Below are positions 23,424 to 34,256 of a DNA stretch of 64,000 bases, piece by piece. The stretch's first letter is position 1. Each line of letters opens with the position of its first letter. The notes under the pieces were generated by a model. That model searched no databases, was not told the DNA's origin, and worked only from the letters and a program-made list of their open reading frames with translations. Source of the stretch: Thozetella sp. PMI_491. Its lineage: Eukaryota; Ascomycota; Sordariomycetes; Chaetosphaeriales; Chaetosphaeriaceae. The translations under genes and the position numbers were made by a program. The stretch covers positions 1 to 64,000 of the forward strand of contig MU270072.1 in assembly GCA_021432635.1 (NCBI GenBank), read 5' to 3'.

Positions 23424-26267
23424 ATGCCTGGCCCTGCGATGCCTCCATCAACTCGGCCCGACCCGGAAGACCTGGAAACAGCACCGCCTGTTCCCCCCAC
23501 GGAGGGTAGTCCCCAGGATGTTCAGCAACTGCAACAGACAGCACCACTGTCCGCTGAGGCTCAGTCAGCCAAAGGCAAGGAGAAGAAGAAGGTCGGGTTT
23601 GCCAACGACCCACAAGACACCAAGCCATCGGTCGCGAGGTCACCCGCGGTCGTAGTGACGCCTAGTGCACCGGAAGTCGAAGACTATTTCTCCTTCACTC
23701 CGAACGACGCCGGGAATCCTTTTTTAACCCCAACTGGCCCATCTGATATCGATAAACGGGACTCGTTTAACCGGGATGAACTTACGAACGCACTAGCCAA
23801 GATCCTGAAGCCGGAACACCATGGAGGACCATTGCCGCACCCGCGGCCCGTGCTACGGAAGCAGACAGTCCTCGACAGCCCGGCCGAGCCATACGGTATG
23901 CCACTCCGCTCCGAGGTGGAGGCAAAGAACCGAGCAGACCGTCTCGCTGTTGCGGTCGGGTCTTCGTCGGCACCGGCGTCTAGAAGGACTTCGTTTGACG
24001 ATGACGAGGATGAGTCCACCCACGGTACTCTGTATGAGCGCGCGGGCTTCATCAATGGAGGCAGCGGCGGAGCGCCGGACGTGACGGCACACGACTTTGC
24101 CCCGCTGGCAAGCTCAACGGGCGTCCGCCCTCGGAGAGGAACCGGCGCGGAGCAGGTCGCCACGGAGCTGGTACGGTCACATACCCGAAGGAAGGCACCG
24201 GAGGAGCGGCCCCTACGTGATGGAGATAGATCCGGTACGGCAACACCGGTTGCGTACGATCTGGAATACGTTCCCCGTCCCACAACCTACAAGGGCGGAA
24301 TCCTAGGGAGCCTCCTCAAGCTCTATGGAGACAAGCCGGTGCACAGCGGCGAGAACAGTAGCCCTAGCACACCAAGCCGTACCCCGCGGACCACCCCTCC
24401 GTCTTCCATCCCGGGGACACCGAGGCTCGAACGGCCGCGCAGCGGGCTCTGGGGCCTCCGTGCCCACAACTCCAGCTCGACGCTCACGGGACTGCTCGAG
24501 TCCTCGGCCATGTTCGCGGCCCCCGGGTCCAAGGACATCTCTGACGTGTTCGCCGAGAAGCTGAGGCAGGAGCAGGAGCGCGAACGCGCGCGCAACCCGA
24601 AGAAACGCAAGTCCAACCTCTTCAAGCAGATGACCGAGGAGGAGCAGTTCCACATCACGGTGCACATTGCCGACGTCCTCAGCCGGCACCAGTACCTAGT
24701 CAAGCTGTGCCGCGCGCTCATGCTGTACGGCGCGCCCACGCACCGCCTGGAAGCGTACCTTGCCATGTCGGCGCGCGTGCTGCGGATCGAGGGCCAGTTC
24801 CTCTATCTTCCCGGGACCATGATCATCTCGTTTGACGACAGCAACACGCACACGACCGAGGTGAAGATCGTGCGCGCCGTGCAAGGCGTTGACTTGGGCC
24901 GGCTGCGGGACGTGCATGAAATCTATAAGGAGGTCGTGCACGACTTGCTCGGAGTAGAAGAAGCCACAGAGCGGTTGGATAGTGTTATGCAGCGTCGGGA
25001 CAAGTTCCCCATCTGGATCCGCGTGCTGCTGTATGGCCTGGCCTCGGCCACGGTGGCGCCATTTGGTTTCGAGGGGCGCTACATCGACATGCCGATCGCC
25101 TTCTTCCTCGGGTGCGTCGTGGGCACCCTGCAGCTCATCGCCGCGCCGTCCAACGCGCTGTACGCGAACGTGTTTGAGATCAGCGCGGCGGTGCTGACCT
25201 CGTTCCTGTCGCGCATGTTCGGCTCTCTGAGGGGCGGTAACCTGTTCTGCTTCTCGTCTCTCGCACAATCATCGATCGCGCTGATCTTGCCCGGGTACAT
25301 GGTGCTGTGCAGCAGTTTGGAGCTACAAAGTCATCAGATGGTTGCCGGATCTGTACGGATGGTTTGTGAGTGGTCTTGGAGGTGCTGGGGTGAAGATTTC
25401 CGAATGATGATCGGCTAACTGGCAGCAGATGCACTTATCTACTCGCTCTTCTTGGGGTACGGAATCACGATCGGATCGGTCTTGTACGGCTACATCGACC
25501 ACAACGCTGTGTCCAACGTACACTGCTCGGCATACGATGCTTGGTATCTCCAGCAACCGAGCTCCAACTTCTACCTGCTATTCGTCCTTCCATTCACCAT
25601 CTCCCTGTGTGCGATCAACCAGGCGAAATGGAAGCAGACCCCCGTAATGGCGTTCATCTCCCTTGCCGGCTACTGCGTCAACACGTACTCGTCTCGATAC
25701 TTCCAGGGCAACAGCAGCACACTATCTAGCACACTCGGGGCGCTATGTATTGGCGTACTAGCAAACTTTTACTCGCGCCTGGGTCCTTACCTGGAGAACT
25801 TCTGGCTAGATGTGTGGGAGCGCTACATCGAGCCTAGGATGGACATGTTCAAGAAGGGCCGGCGCCGGGCTTTCGTATACGACCGAACCTCAGATCCCGA
25901 GGCACAAAACGTTGAGAAGCCTATTCTCCGTCATGTGCGCAAGATCGGATACGGCCTGGCAGCGGCGGCGATGCTCCCGGGTATCTTCGTCCAGGTGCCG
26001 TCGGGCCTTGCCGTCGGCGGGTCGCTGCTAAGCGGCATCGCCAGTGCGGACATGATCACGCGGAATATGACTTTGGCGGCGAATGGCACCGTGATCAACG
26101 GGACGGAATCAACCATTAGCAGCTCTACGTCTGATCTCAACAGCACGGCGTTCACTGTTTTGTTTAGCGTTATACAAGTTGCCATCAGCATTTCGGTTGG
26201 CTTGTCCCTCAGCGCGTTGCTGGTCTATCCGCTGGGGAAACGGCGGAGCGGGCTGTTCAGTTTTTAA
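23424..26267 (+). CDS. Prm10/ThrE-family membrane transporter (DUF1212)
   Basis: Two exons, 23424-25365 and 25429-26267, give 926 residues. The first ~400 residues are hydrophilic, Pro/Ser/Arg-rich and low in complexity, probably a cytosolic disordered arm. A conserved segment beginning TVHIADVLSRHQYLVKLCRA follows and leads into the ThrE domain (family PF06738, then the second half PF12821). About ten hydrophobic segments run from roughly residue 530 to the end. The architecture matches yeast pheromone-regulated membrane protein 10 and its filamentous-fungal homologues, related to bacterial threonine/serine exporters. Amino-acid export across the plasma or vacuolar membrane is the family inference; the fungal substrate is not established. 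The intron splits a Tyr codon and restores the RMVYALIYSLFLGYG helix. Confidence 0.88.
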
Positions 26268-27067
26268 TGGGTATAGACGGGGGCAGAATAGAGTAGACTT
26301 TAGAAGACATGGATAGAGGTTTGGCTCTTAGAATGGGATCGGCTTGCGATTTCTTCGGGTAACAAGGCGCATTGGGGGTTCTGATGGGGCGAATCCGGCA
26401 AGGGACGGATAGGGAATACGAAACCAAAGACATAGATTCGAAGCGTATGAAGATGATGCTAATGGTGGGGAGAAATATAGATATATTCTTGTTTGCATAG
26501 TAAAGAAGTAGGGTGGTCTGGCCTCTGACTACCTAGGTAGCCTTGACGTCTCTCATATACGTCCTATCGATTCAGAGACAGCTCTGAGAGAAAATCGCCT
26601 CAGACTTTCTGCCATAGCACACTAATTGACACGTGCCACGTCATTTATTGTTTAAGAGGCAAAATTCGTATTCATAAGTAGTTTAGTTGGTCAGGGTGTA
26701 GCTCCAGCGTCCTCATCGGCTTCGTCTCCATCTATTTCGTCCAAATAAGCTCGATCCTGTTCAGTTTTGTCTTCAAGAGAATGACTGGTATCAAGAAGGC
26801 TACTTCAGTAATATCTAAAACTCCTCAGCAGAAACGAAATGCCTAGGTCTATACATAAATATACTCTACTTTATTATGGACTTGACTGTTTAGGTAAGGT
26901 AAGGTACCTTTGACAATCTCCCGTTCGCCCCCAATATTGTACCCTGCGCCGCGGTCTGTATGAGGGGCTGCTGCCTGGAGAGGTCGAATATATACAATGA
27001 AAAAGCCAAGTTGATTCCCTTGCAAGCCTCTGATCCTTTGTCCGATTTCTTGTTCTCGTCGTGCAGA
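26268..27067. other. Intergenic
   Basis: Holds the 3' UTR of the Prm10-like gene and the promoter of the next gene. AT-rich around 26440-26880. No gene recognised. Confidence 0.55.
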
Positions 27068-27946
27068 ATGGATCCTCGCGGCCCCAAGTGTTATCTTCTC
27101 CAGCTGCCGCGAGAGACCCGACAGCAAGTTTATGACCTCGTCATACACCTTGATACACCTGGTGAGACTGCTTGGCGGTTTTCATGCATGAAGGGCAGTT
27201 TCAAGGGCTCTTATGCGAGCGTGGTCAAAACCTCTGACGCAAAGTTCTCTATACCATGGGTCAACCTCCTGTCGGTATGTAAGGCGATCCGGGCAGAAAT
27301 GAAGGCATATATGGATCGACCGTCACTTTTTCAGGGGGAAATAAACCGCTCCTGGGCGGTAGAACTTGTGGTAGAGCCTCTTTACAAAGAATGGCTCAAC
27401 CGCCACTTTGTTCTGGGGCCTGTCCGATGGCTCCAGATCCCGTGCTCACCAGCCAAAGTCGAAACCTTACATGCGAATATTATTTTCCCACGGGCCCATT
27501 CGCACTTCTGGGGAAATGGCGGACTTCAAGCAACATTATGGCAGCTGCACCAGGCCTTAAATTCAACGTTGCACTACGGTCCTACCTTTGGTCTGCGGGA
27601 TCCTCTACCGCTCGCGCTGAGGCTCAAAACTCTAGTGATCCAAGTCTCCAGGGAGAGTCCCCAGAGCCCGTCCAAGATCGGCATCGAAGGTAACAGACGG
27701 CGTGACGAGGCATCTCGTGTCGAGCCCAGCAAGACGTTTGGCAGTCTCTGTGACTATCTCCGCCAGCTCAATCGCACTGGTCTTCTCTGGGGGTTTATCG
27801 ATAATGTCCGGGTAATCGACCAAGGTGGCCATCAAGAGGACCTTGAGGCAACTTTTGTTGAAAATGTCCGTGTGCCGGCATACTGGGCTTCATATGGCTT
27901 CGTATGGGGGGTTGCAGAGCACGATGAAATAGCGAAAAGGAGGTAG
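27068..27946 (+). CDS. F-box-like hypothetical protein, tandem paralogue A
   Basis: Single exon of 292 residues from the ATG at 27068. The start YLLQLPRETRQQVYDLVIHL is the N-terminal pattern of small fungal F-box-like/2EXR-type proteins, in which an L-P-x-E-x-R-x-x-I/V-Y helix begins the domain. No other catalytic motif is seen. It aligns over its whole length with the next gene: the shared blocks IPWVNLL/ISWVNLL, FFPRAHS/FFPNPRS, HYGPTFG/HYGPAFG and GLLWGFID/GVLWGYVD occur in the same order. The two are therefore a tandem duplication. A role as a substrate adaptor is only a guess from the N-terminal pattern. The frame is open upstream of the ATG without another convincing start. Confidence 0.7.
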   Translation: MDPRGPKCYLLQLPRETRQQVYDLVIHLDTPGETAWRFSCMKGSFKGSYASVVKTSDAKFSIPWVNLLSVCKAIRAEMKAYMDRPSLFQGEINRSWAVELVVEPLYKEWLNRHFVLGPVRWLQIPCSPAKVETLHANIIFPRAHSHFWGNGGLQATLWQLHQALNSTLHYGPTFGLRDPLPLALRLKTLVIQVSRESPQSPSKIGIEGNRRRDEASRVEPSKTFGSLCDYLRQLNRTGLLWGFIDNVRVIDQGGHQEDLEATFVENVRVPAYWASYGFVWGVAEHDEIAKRR

Positions 27947-28264
27947 GCTAGAGCAATCCTACAGTACACCGCGCTTCTCCGCTTTCCCGTTTGAACTCAT
28001 AGCTTTTTCCGCCTTTGGTAGGGGGTTGCCACGGTTTGCGTATATCATGGCTCCAATTCGGCAGGGGCACACTTTTGCACCTCTGTTGCCTGCCTGCAAA
28101 TGCTGTGCGCGGGCAGTTGCCTCATCCATTCTTGCCACATGCGAGCCCCGCATCTAGGGAAGGCAAGGACGGCAGCCTACAAAATAACTTTTTACGGGGC
28201 ACTCTCCCCTTGCGCCAAGCGACCAATCTCCTTCCATCCTACCACCCCCACATCAATCCTCGTC
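27947..28264. promoter_or_regulatory. Intergenic spacer between tandem paralogues
   Basis: 318 bp holding the 3' end of paralogue A and the promoter of paralogue B. No distinct element recognised. Confidence 0.4.
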
Positions 28265-29062
28265 ATGGAGCGTCCCAGCGACCGATGCTATCTGCTCGAG
28301 ATCCCTACAGAGGTCCGACAAGCGATATACGACCAGGTCATACACCTTGATCCGCCCACCGAGGTCTCCTGGAGCTTCGGGAAATGGGACGGCAGCATCG
28401 CCAAAACGCCCGACGCGGACTTCTCCATCTCATGGGTCAATCTCTTGCTCACGTCCAGGGCCATCAACAGCGAGCTTCAAGCGTATCTTGCACTTCGGCG
28501 TGGCTTTGATGAGGGCAACCGCACCTGGGTCTTCGAGACCGCTTGTTCGTCCCGTGGATTAGGGTGTCTGACACCTGCTACCTGGCGCCAGATCACTTGC
28601 CCTCCTGCCGACATCGACACCCTAGTTGCGAAGATATTCTTCCCGAACCCACGGTCAAGGTTCTTTGGAGATGGCGGACTTGCGCCAATTGTGTCACAGC
28701 TCCACGGTGCTTTCAATCGAATCTTCCATTACGGTCCTGCTTTCGGCCGACATACCCCCCTGCCGCAGCCATTGAAGCTGAAAACTACAGTGCTTCGGGT
28801 TTCCACGAGTCCTCACCCGGAAGCGGAAGATATCCACGACAATCGTTTCTTTCACAGCATCTCCGGTTTCGCTGAGATGCTCTATAATACCGGGGTCCTC
28901 TGGGGGTATGTTGACACTATCCGGATAATCGACGAGGTCACCAACGAGGAACAAACCCTGGTGGTGAGTTTCATCGAGAATGCTAGAATGCCGGATGAAT
29001 GGATCCGATACGGTTTTGGATGGGGGGCCACTGAGGAGTCTGTCATTGACAACAACCAATAA
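28265..29062 (+). CDS. F-box-like hypothetical protein, tandem paralogue B
   Basis: Single exon of 265 residues from the ATG at 28265. It begins with the same pattern as its upstream neighbour (YLLEIPTEVRQAIYDQVIHL) and keeps the same block order through to the C-terminal WGYVDTIRIID and YGFGWGA segments. It is about 27 residues shorter, chiefly through loss of loop sequence in the middle. Divergence is substantial, so the duplication is not recent. No membrane segment, signal peptide or catalytic motif is visible. The function is unknown; like its neighbour it could be a degenerate F-box-type protein. Confidence 0.7.
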   Translation: MERPSDRCYLLEIPTEVRQAIYDQVIHLDPPTEVSWSFGKWDGSIAKTPDADFSISWVNLLLTSRAINSELQAYLALRRGFDEGNRTWVFETACSSRGLGCLTPATWRQITCPPADIDTLVAKIFFPNPRSRFFGDGGLAPIVSQLHGAFNRIFHYGPAFGRHTPLPQPLKLKTTVLRVSTSPHPEAEDIHDNRFFHSISGFAEMLYNTGVLWGYVDTIRIIDEVTNEEQTLVVSFIENARMPDEWIRYGFGWGATEESVIDNNQ

Positions 29063-29920
29063 TGACCTGGATTGAAGAACGCATGTGAGGGCTCAGTCTG
29101 AGATGAAGCTTCGGTCAACACTTACTTTAGCTAGATGCTCTGTTCCCAGTTCCATGTACAGTAGTTATTCCGTACTTGGCCATTATGCACAAATATGTGC
29201 TTACGGTTGTCCCGAGCCATCTCGCGTCAGCACCCTGCCTGTCATACAGCATGATTACAGCAGTGGGAGTTAGCGAGACGAAATAGACGAGCCCAGGGCA
29301 ATCTCCCCCAACCTCGTCCCACTATAGAGATGGGGACGCATTTACATAGCAATAACAGCAACATAAAGAGTGGGAGAAGCCGGCCAAGACATCTCGGTTC
29401 AGCTGGTCCATACCTTCCGAAAGGAATACACACGAGATAAGCCCCCCAGCATGTCGATGGCCGAGCGTGTGGTTTATGGGGGCAACCAGCCGGCTTGGCG
29501 GTGGGACGGTGTAGAGAGACCTTACATGATTGGCCTTGTCTTGGAACCCTCTCTTGGCGGCCGCTACCGGCCCCGCCAGCCTCCTAGTCCCCCGCGAAGC
29601 GGTTCGCCCGAGTCGGAGACGTGGGTCTTACGATTACTACAGGGGTGGAGTCGTGAGAAGAAAATAGCCCGGCTCTAGACTGCCGATAAAGAAAGTTTTA
29701 TCACTTGGCACCTACAAGCAACCCATGACAGCGTGACCCAAGGGAAGACCCCGAACCAGACCCTGGTGACTGACTTCTACCTCCGGGGCCCCGCGGTTGC
29801 ACAGCACTTCAACTTTGCCTAAAGTGCCTGCCACCCACCGCATCTGCTCATTCGCTATTCGCCGTGTATTGTGCGCCTGCCTGGGAGTCACCTCACTTTG
29901 ACCTCAACCCTCCCGGCACG
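29063..29920. other. Intergenic, upstream of the MFS transporter
   Basis: About 860 bp without a recognised gene. A 75-codon frame (ATG at 29451, stop near 29678) has no recognisable family and is not called. Confidence 0.5.
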
Positions 29921-31492
29921 ATGGAGAAGGTAGACCTAGAGCAGGTCGCGCCAGGTTCGGCCTCCACGGACCCGGCACATGATATCGATTTGGCTGAGGA
30001 GAGAGCCTTGGTGCGGAAGCTGGACTGGAACATCATCCCAACCGTCATGGGCTTGTACCTCTTCAGCTTCCTAGACCGAGGTGAGTAGTGCCCGAACCTC
30101 CCCTTATTCTCTTTGTAGCTGCAACCGTCGCTAACTTGAGATAGTCAACATTGGAAATGCGCGTCTGTATGGGATGGAGGCCGATCTGCACATGGTCGGC
30201 TATGATTACCAGCTTGCTGTGTCTATCCTATTTGTGACCTACTGCGTGAGTCATACCCTGACCGAATCGCCCGAGGCCGCAACTAATGCTCGCACTAGCT
30301 GTTCGAGGTACCGTCCAATCTGGTTCTGAAGAAGCTGGTTCCTAATCGGTACATTGCCGGCATCGCGATCGCTTGGGGCGTGATCGCGACCCTGGTGGGG
30401 GTCGTGCAGAACTTGGGTGGCTTGATTGCATTGCGCATCCTGCTTGGGATATTCGAGGCCGGCCTCTTCCCCGGTCTTCTCACCTATCTTACCATGTTCT
30501 ATAACAAGAGGGACCTGGCGCTGCGAGTAGGCTATCTGTTCGTCAGCGCCGCCCTCGCTGGCGCTCTTGGTGGGCTGCTCGCCTACGGCATCTCGTTCAT
30601 GGACGGCGTCGCCGGCCTGAGAGGCTGGCGGTGGGTTATGATTCTGGAAGGCATTCCGTCCGTCCTGCTCGGCATCCTTGCATTTTTCTCCCTTCCAGGA
30701 TCTCCGGAGACGGCCAGCTTCCTCTCGCCCGAAGAGCGCAGCATGCTAGTGCGCGTCCGGGAGCGTGACATCGGCCAGACCGCGTCGGCACAGAAGTTCC
30801 ACTGGGCGGACGTCAAGGAGGGCGCACTGGACTGGAAGCTCTGGATCTTCAGCATCGCTGGCTTCTGCGAGGACATCATGCTCTACGGCTTCAGTACTTT
30901 TCTTCCGACCATCATCAAGGGCATCGGTACTTGGACACCCGCGCAGGCGCAGGCCTTGACCGTCCCAGTCTACGTGCTCGGCGCCATCACGTACCTCGTG
31001 ATCGCCAAGCTCAGCGACATGCAGCAGCAGCGCGGGCTTTACTCTGCAGGCTTTGCGATCGTGTCCGCCGTTGGCTACGCGCTTCTGTGTTCCAACAGTA
31101 GCGTCGCCGCGAGCTACTGTGGCTGCTTCTTAGTAGCCATGGGTCTATATGTTTCTGTTGGTCTGCCGCTCGCGTGGCTACCCACAAACTGCCCCCGCTA
31201 TGGGAAGAGGGCGCTGGCGACCGGAATGCAACTCACCTTCGGCAACCTTTCCGGTGTCGCGTCACCGTTTTTGTTCCAAACGAAGGATTCGCCCACGTTC
31301 TACACCGGGTATGGCGTAAGCATCGGTGCTCTTTGCATCTCTGCATCCATCTTCACCTTCATGCACTTCTATTACGGCCGCGTAAACAGACGTCGTGCGG
31401 CTGGGCGCGAGGACAACATAATGGGAGGCCTGAGTGAGGGACAGATCCAGGAACTTGGAGACCGCAATCCTGCTTTCCGCTACACCACCTAG
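29921..31492 (+). CDS. MFS transporter, anion:cation symporter (Dal5/allantoate permease) family
   Basis: Three exons, 29921-30080, 30145-30245 and 30299-31492, give 484 residues. Twelve hydrophobic segments are expected. The family landmarks are LDRVNIGNARL at the end of TM1, the LFEVPSNLVLKK stretch in TM3, GIFEAGLFPG in TM4, and GWRWVMILEGIPSVLLG around TM6. These are typical of the fungal ACS family, which includes allantoate, nicotinate, pantothenate and other organic-anion permeases at the plasma membrane. The substrate cannot be inferred from sequence alone. Intron phases (1 and 0) and consensus sites (GTGAGT donors) fit well. Confidence 0.9.
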
Positions 31493-31861
31493 ATGACAGA
31501 AGCATTGCAGGCTAGGCTGGGGTTGCCCCGACGGTTGACATTCGATAATGAGAGGAGAGGCCTATCCTCAACTATTTCGTAGCTCTATCTGCTGCGAGTG
31601 CAGGCCATGTACGATAGTACCGGGAATTCTTTCTCTATGGTGCTTGCCTGGCAGCTTGCAGCAACATGGGTTTAGAAAGAACAGGCTACGGCTAAGGTCG
31701 AACTTTGCAAGGGGACTAGGAGTTGAAAAGTGATGAAATTAATCCTAAAGCCGAAACAGGTATCCACCCAGCGGGTGTAAAAAACACATAGGGGGCAATC
31801 CTCAACGGGGCCAGGTATCACAATCTTTACAGGACGGTAGCACAGCCACTCCTCAGTTCGC
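31493..31861. other. Intergenic between convergent genes
   Basis: 3' ends of the MFS gene and the GRDP-like gene. No gene recognised. Confidence 0.55.
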
Positions 31862-33394
31862 TCAATAGGTCCAAAGGCCCCTACCGTACGGAGCCATGTT
31901 TTTCTGTCTGCGGATCTTCCGTGTGCCGTCAGGCAGGATCTCGGTATACTCGCCTAGTCCAGGCCGATACCCGACTTCCTTCTGTTTCTCTTTGGCCAAT
32001 TTGTCGGCCCTCTTCTCGGCGGCCGTTGGCGGCCTCGTAGGTAGTACTGCGCCGCGTTCACGGGCGTTCTCGACCGCGCTATAGAAGCACAGGTCATCTT
32101 TGATTTGACGTAGCTGCTCCGAGGATAGAGTAGAGATCTCGGATTTGATGGATGTAGATGGGGCTGCAGATGAGGTAGAAGCAGTTGAAGCATCTGGGGG
32201 TGATACATGAACAAATGTTGGGATGTCGTCTCGGATGCGTTCGCACGTCCAACAGCAGCATTGCCCGGCTGCAATATCCACATCTGAAGCCTCGGCGAGA
32301 AAAATGAGGCTCTTGTGAGATTTCAGCTCCTTGGTATCGCTGCTCTGCTCCTCGTCCCCTATCTCTTTGAGGAATAGGTCGTATTGCCGGGGGAAGAGCC
32401 GGTGCGTTCGCCAAAGTAGCTCAATCCCAAACGGCAGGTCTCCTTCGCAGGCGATGCTAGGAGCTGCCCTCTTTAGGTGGAAATCTAGGTAATCGACGGA
32501 CGATCTTACCAGCGATCCATTAAGCGCGGGGCCACGTATCCACAGCAATCGATGGGCTTTTTCGAAGAATTCCTCATGGTTCTTGACTTCGACCGCAAGA
32601 TCAAGACCTGCTGGCAGCGCCCTCGGGTCTGCGTATGCAGGTGGTTGTTCCAGATATGTCAGAATGTCGGCAGATTGCCCTGAAAGCGTAGAGAATAGGA
32701 TCTCGGCAGGGCGTGACAATGTGTAGTGCATCGTCTCCATGTCGATGGCGTCACGGATAGCCAGCCAGGGAAAGCAGAGCCGCTCGATACCGGGAACGGG
32801 TGGCTGTCGTTCCCGACACGCGGCGCGGTATGCGTCTGTGTCGAGCATGAACGCGTACCACACCAGAAGCACATCGAGGGGCGGCAGCTGGTCCTTGGCA
32901 AGTTGGACGGCGACTTTGGTGCTAGCGTGATGCGTGTACGCCGCTGCGTGTTTTAGGACGTCCTCTATGTTCGACCACCAGGCGGCAAACCGTGCGGTCG
33001 CTAATTTTATCAGGAGATCCCATCTCTGGGACTCCGGTAGTGTCGTTGGCTCGGCCGCAAGGGTGCGAGGCTTCTCCTCGTATGCCGGCGGCCTGTCGAC
33101 CTCGACATCGAGAGCGCTTGCGCTGAGCCGTAGATTCCAGAAGCATTCGAGTAGTGCGAGATGCACGGCCGCGTGGCTGACGTCAGGATAGCTCAGGGCC
33201 GAATCGAGGTTGCCCACCTCGGGCTCAGCGGGTATAAAGGCATTGGAAAAGACTTTGGGGCTGGGAATGACAGTCTGCTTTCCTCCGGGCTTGGAGGGGT
33301 CGTAAGAAGACTGGAGCTTCCACAAGTGGGGATCCTCATTGGCCGCCCCCCCGGAGCCCGAAAGTGCTTGCTGGACGCGGTTGAACAGTGGCAT
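31862..33394 (-). CDS. GRDP-like (glycine-rich-domain-protein-like) conserved hypothetical protein
   Basis: Single exon of 510 residues; the first ATG in frame is at 33394. The central part carries the pattern of the GRDP-like family (PF07173): RWDLLIKLATARFAAWW, then LPPLDVLLVWYAFMLDTDAY, a hallmark of that fold in plants and fungi. The C-terminus is basic and ends in a conserved GLWTY-type tail. A Cys cluster (AGQCCCWTCERI) about residue 390 may bind metal or be structural. The molecular role of fungal members is unknown. No signal peptide or membrane segment is seen. Confidence 0.78.
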   Translation of the reverse strand: MPLFNRVQQALSGSGGAANEDPHLWKLQSSYDPSKPGGKQTVIPSPKVFSNAFIPAEPEVGNLDSALSYPDVSHAAVHLALLECFWNLRLSASALDVEVDRPPAYEEKPRTLAAEPTTLPESQRWDLLIKLATARFAAWWSNIEDVLKHAAAYTHHASTKVAVQLAKDQLPPLDVLLVWYAFMLDTDAYRAACRERQPPVPGIERLCFPWLAIRDAIDMETMHYTLSRPAEILFSTLSGQSADILTYLEQPPAYADPRALPAGLDLAVEVKNHEEFFEKAHRLLWIRGPALNGSLVRSSVDYLDFHLKRAAPSIACEGDLPFGIELLWRTHRLFPRQYDLFLKEIGDEEQSSDTKELKSHKSLIFLAEASDVDIAAGQCCCWTCERIRDDIPTFVHVSPPDASTASTSSAAPSTSIKSEISTLSSEQLRQIKDDLCFYSAVENARERGAVLPTRPPTAAEKRADKLAKEKQKEVGYRPGLGEYTEILPDGTRKIRRQKNMAPYGRGLWTY

Positions 33395-34256
33395 CAATGC
33401 AGGGTGTTTGGTATGTTATCACTTGTACGTGTTGATGAGTGCCGTTGCTGATGCTATGGATATGCAAAAGGCGGAGGCTGCCGAAATGGGCCAGAGGAGA
33501 ATGTGCACAAGGGGCGGAGTTCCTCTTGAGCGTGGCGCTGTAGTCCGCGAAGTGGCAGTGTCAAGCCAAGTCAAAGCCAAGCAACTGGAAAGCTTGGCGG
33601 CAGATTTGATCTGCGAGCACTAATTGCTAACTGACGAGGTTGCGGGGTGATCTTCACTAGGTCGCACTACACAATACTCAGATAATAAGGGTTGTCGAAT
33701 GGGGGGTATAGGCACCGATTACTTAGCGCAAAGTTGCTAGGGAACTCGGCCGGCTTTTAAGCACAATCCAGGTCATGCGCCACGTGCATCTGAGCTAGGT
33801 AGACATTTTAGGTAAACATAGGTAGCTAGGGTAGGTCCTTTGGAGGCCACCTACCGGGCAAAGTAGAGTCATAGAGAGAGCCTCGCGGCCCGAAGACTGG
33901 GCCTTTGGCCACCTCAATTTCCCAGTGCCACACTGCGCAATGGATGGGCTAACGCGCATTTCTAAAGCTTTTAAAAATCGCAAAGAAAGTCTAGGAGCCA
34001 GCTAGTAGTAGTAACAGAGGTGCCATTAAGCCTCAGCCGCAGCTAGGCTAAGCCAGACCCGAACCTTGTTTTAACGGAGGCGATTCTCCCAACGAAGATC
34101 GCTCCGCCATCAACACGATTAGTCATGACACCCCGGCGCCGGCCGGCTAACGACAACAATCTACTTTCGTTTGCATGAGAGTAATTGGTCCAGGCTGCTG
34201 TACCACAGTTTCTCGTCGAGCTGCTAGAGATCACGTCGCCCTCGAGTGCGCTAAGC
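33395..34256. other. Intergenic
   Basis: Promoter side of the GRDP-like gene and 3' side of the second P450. AT-rich near 33640-33830. No gene recognised. Confidence 0.55.
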
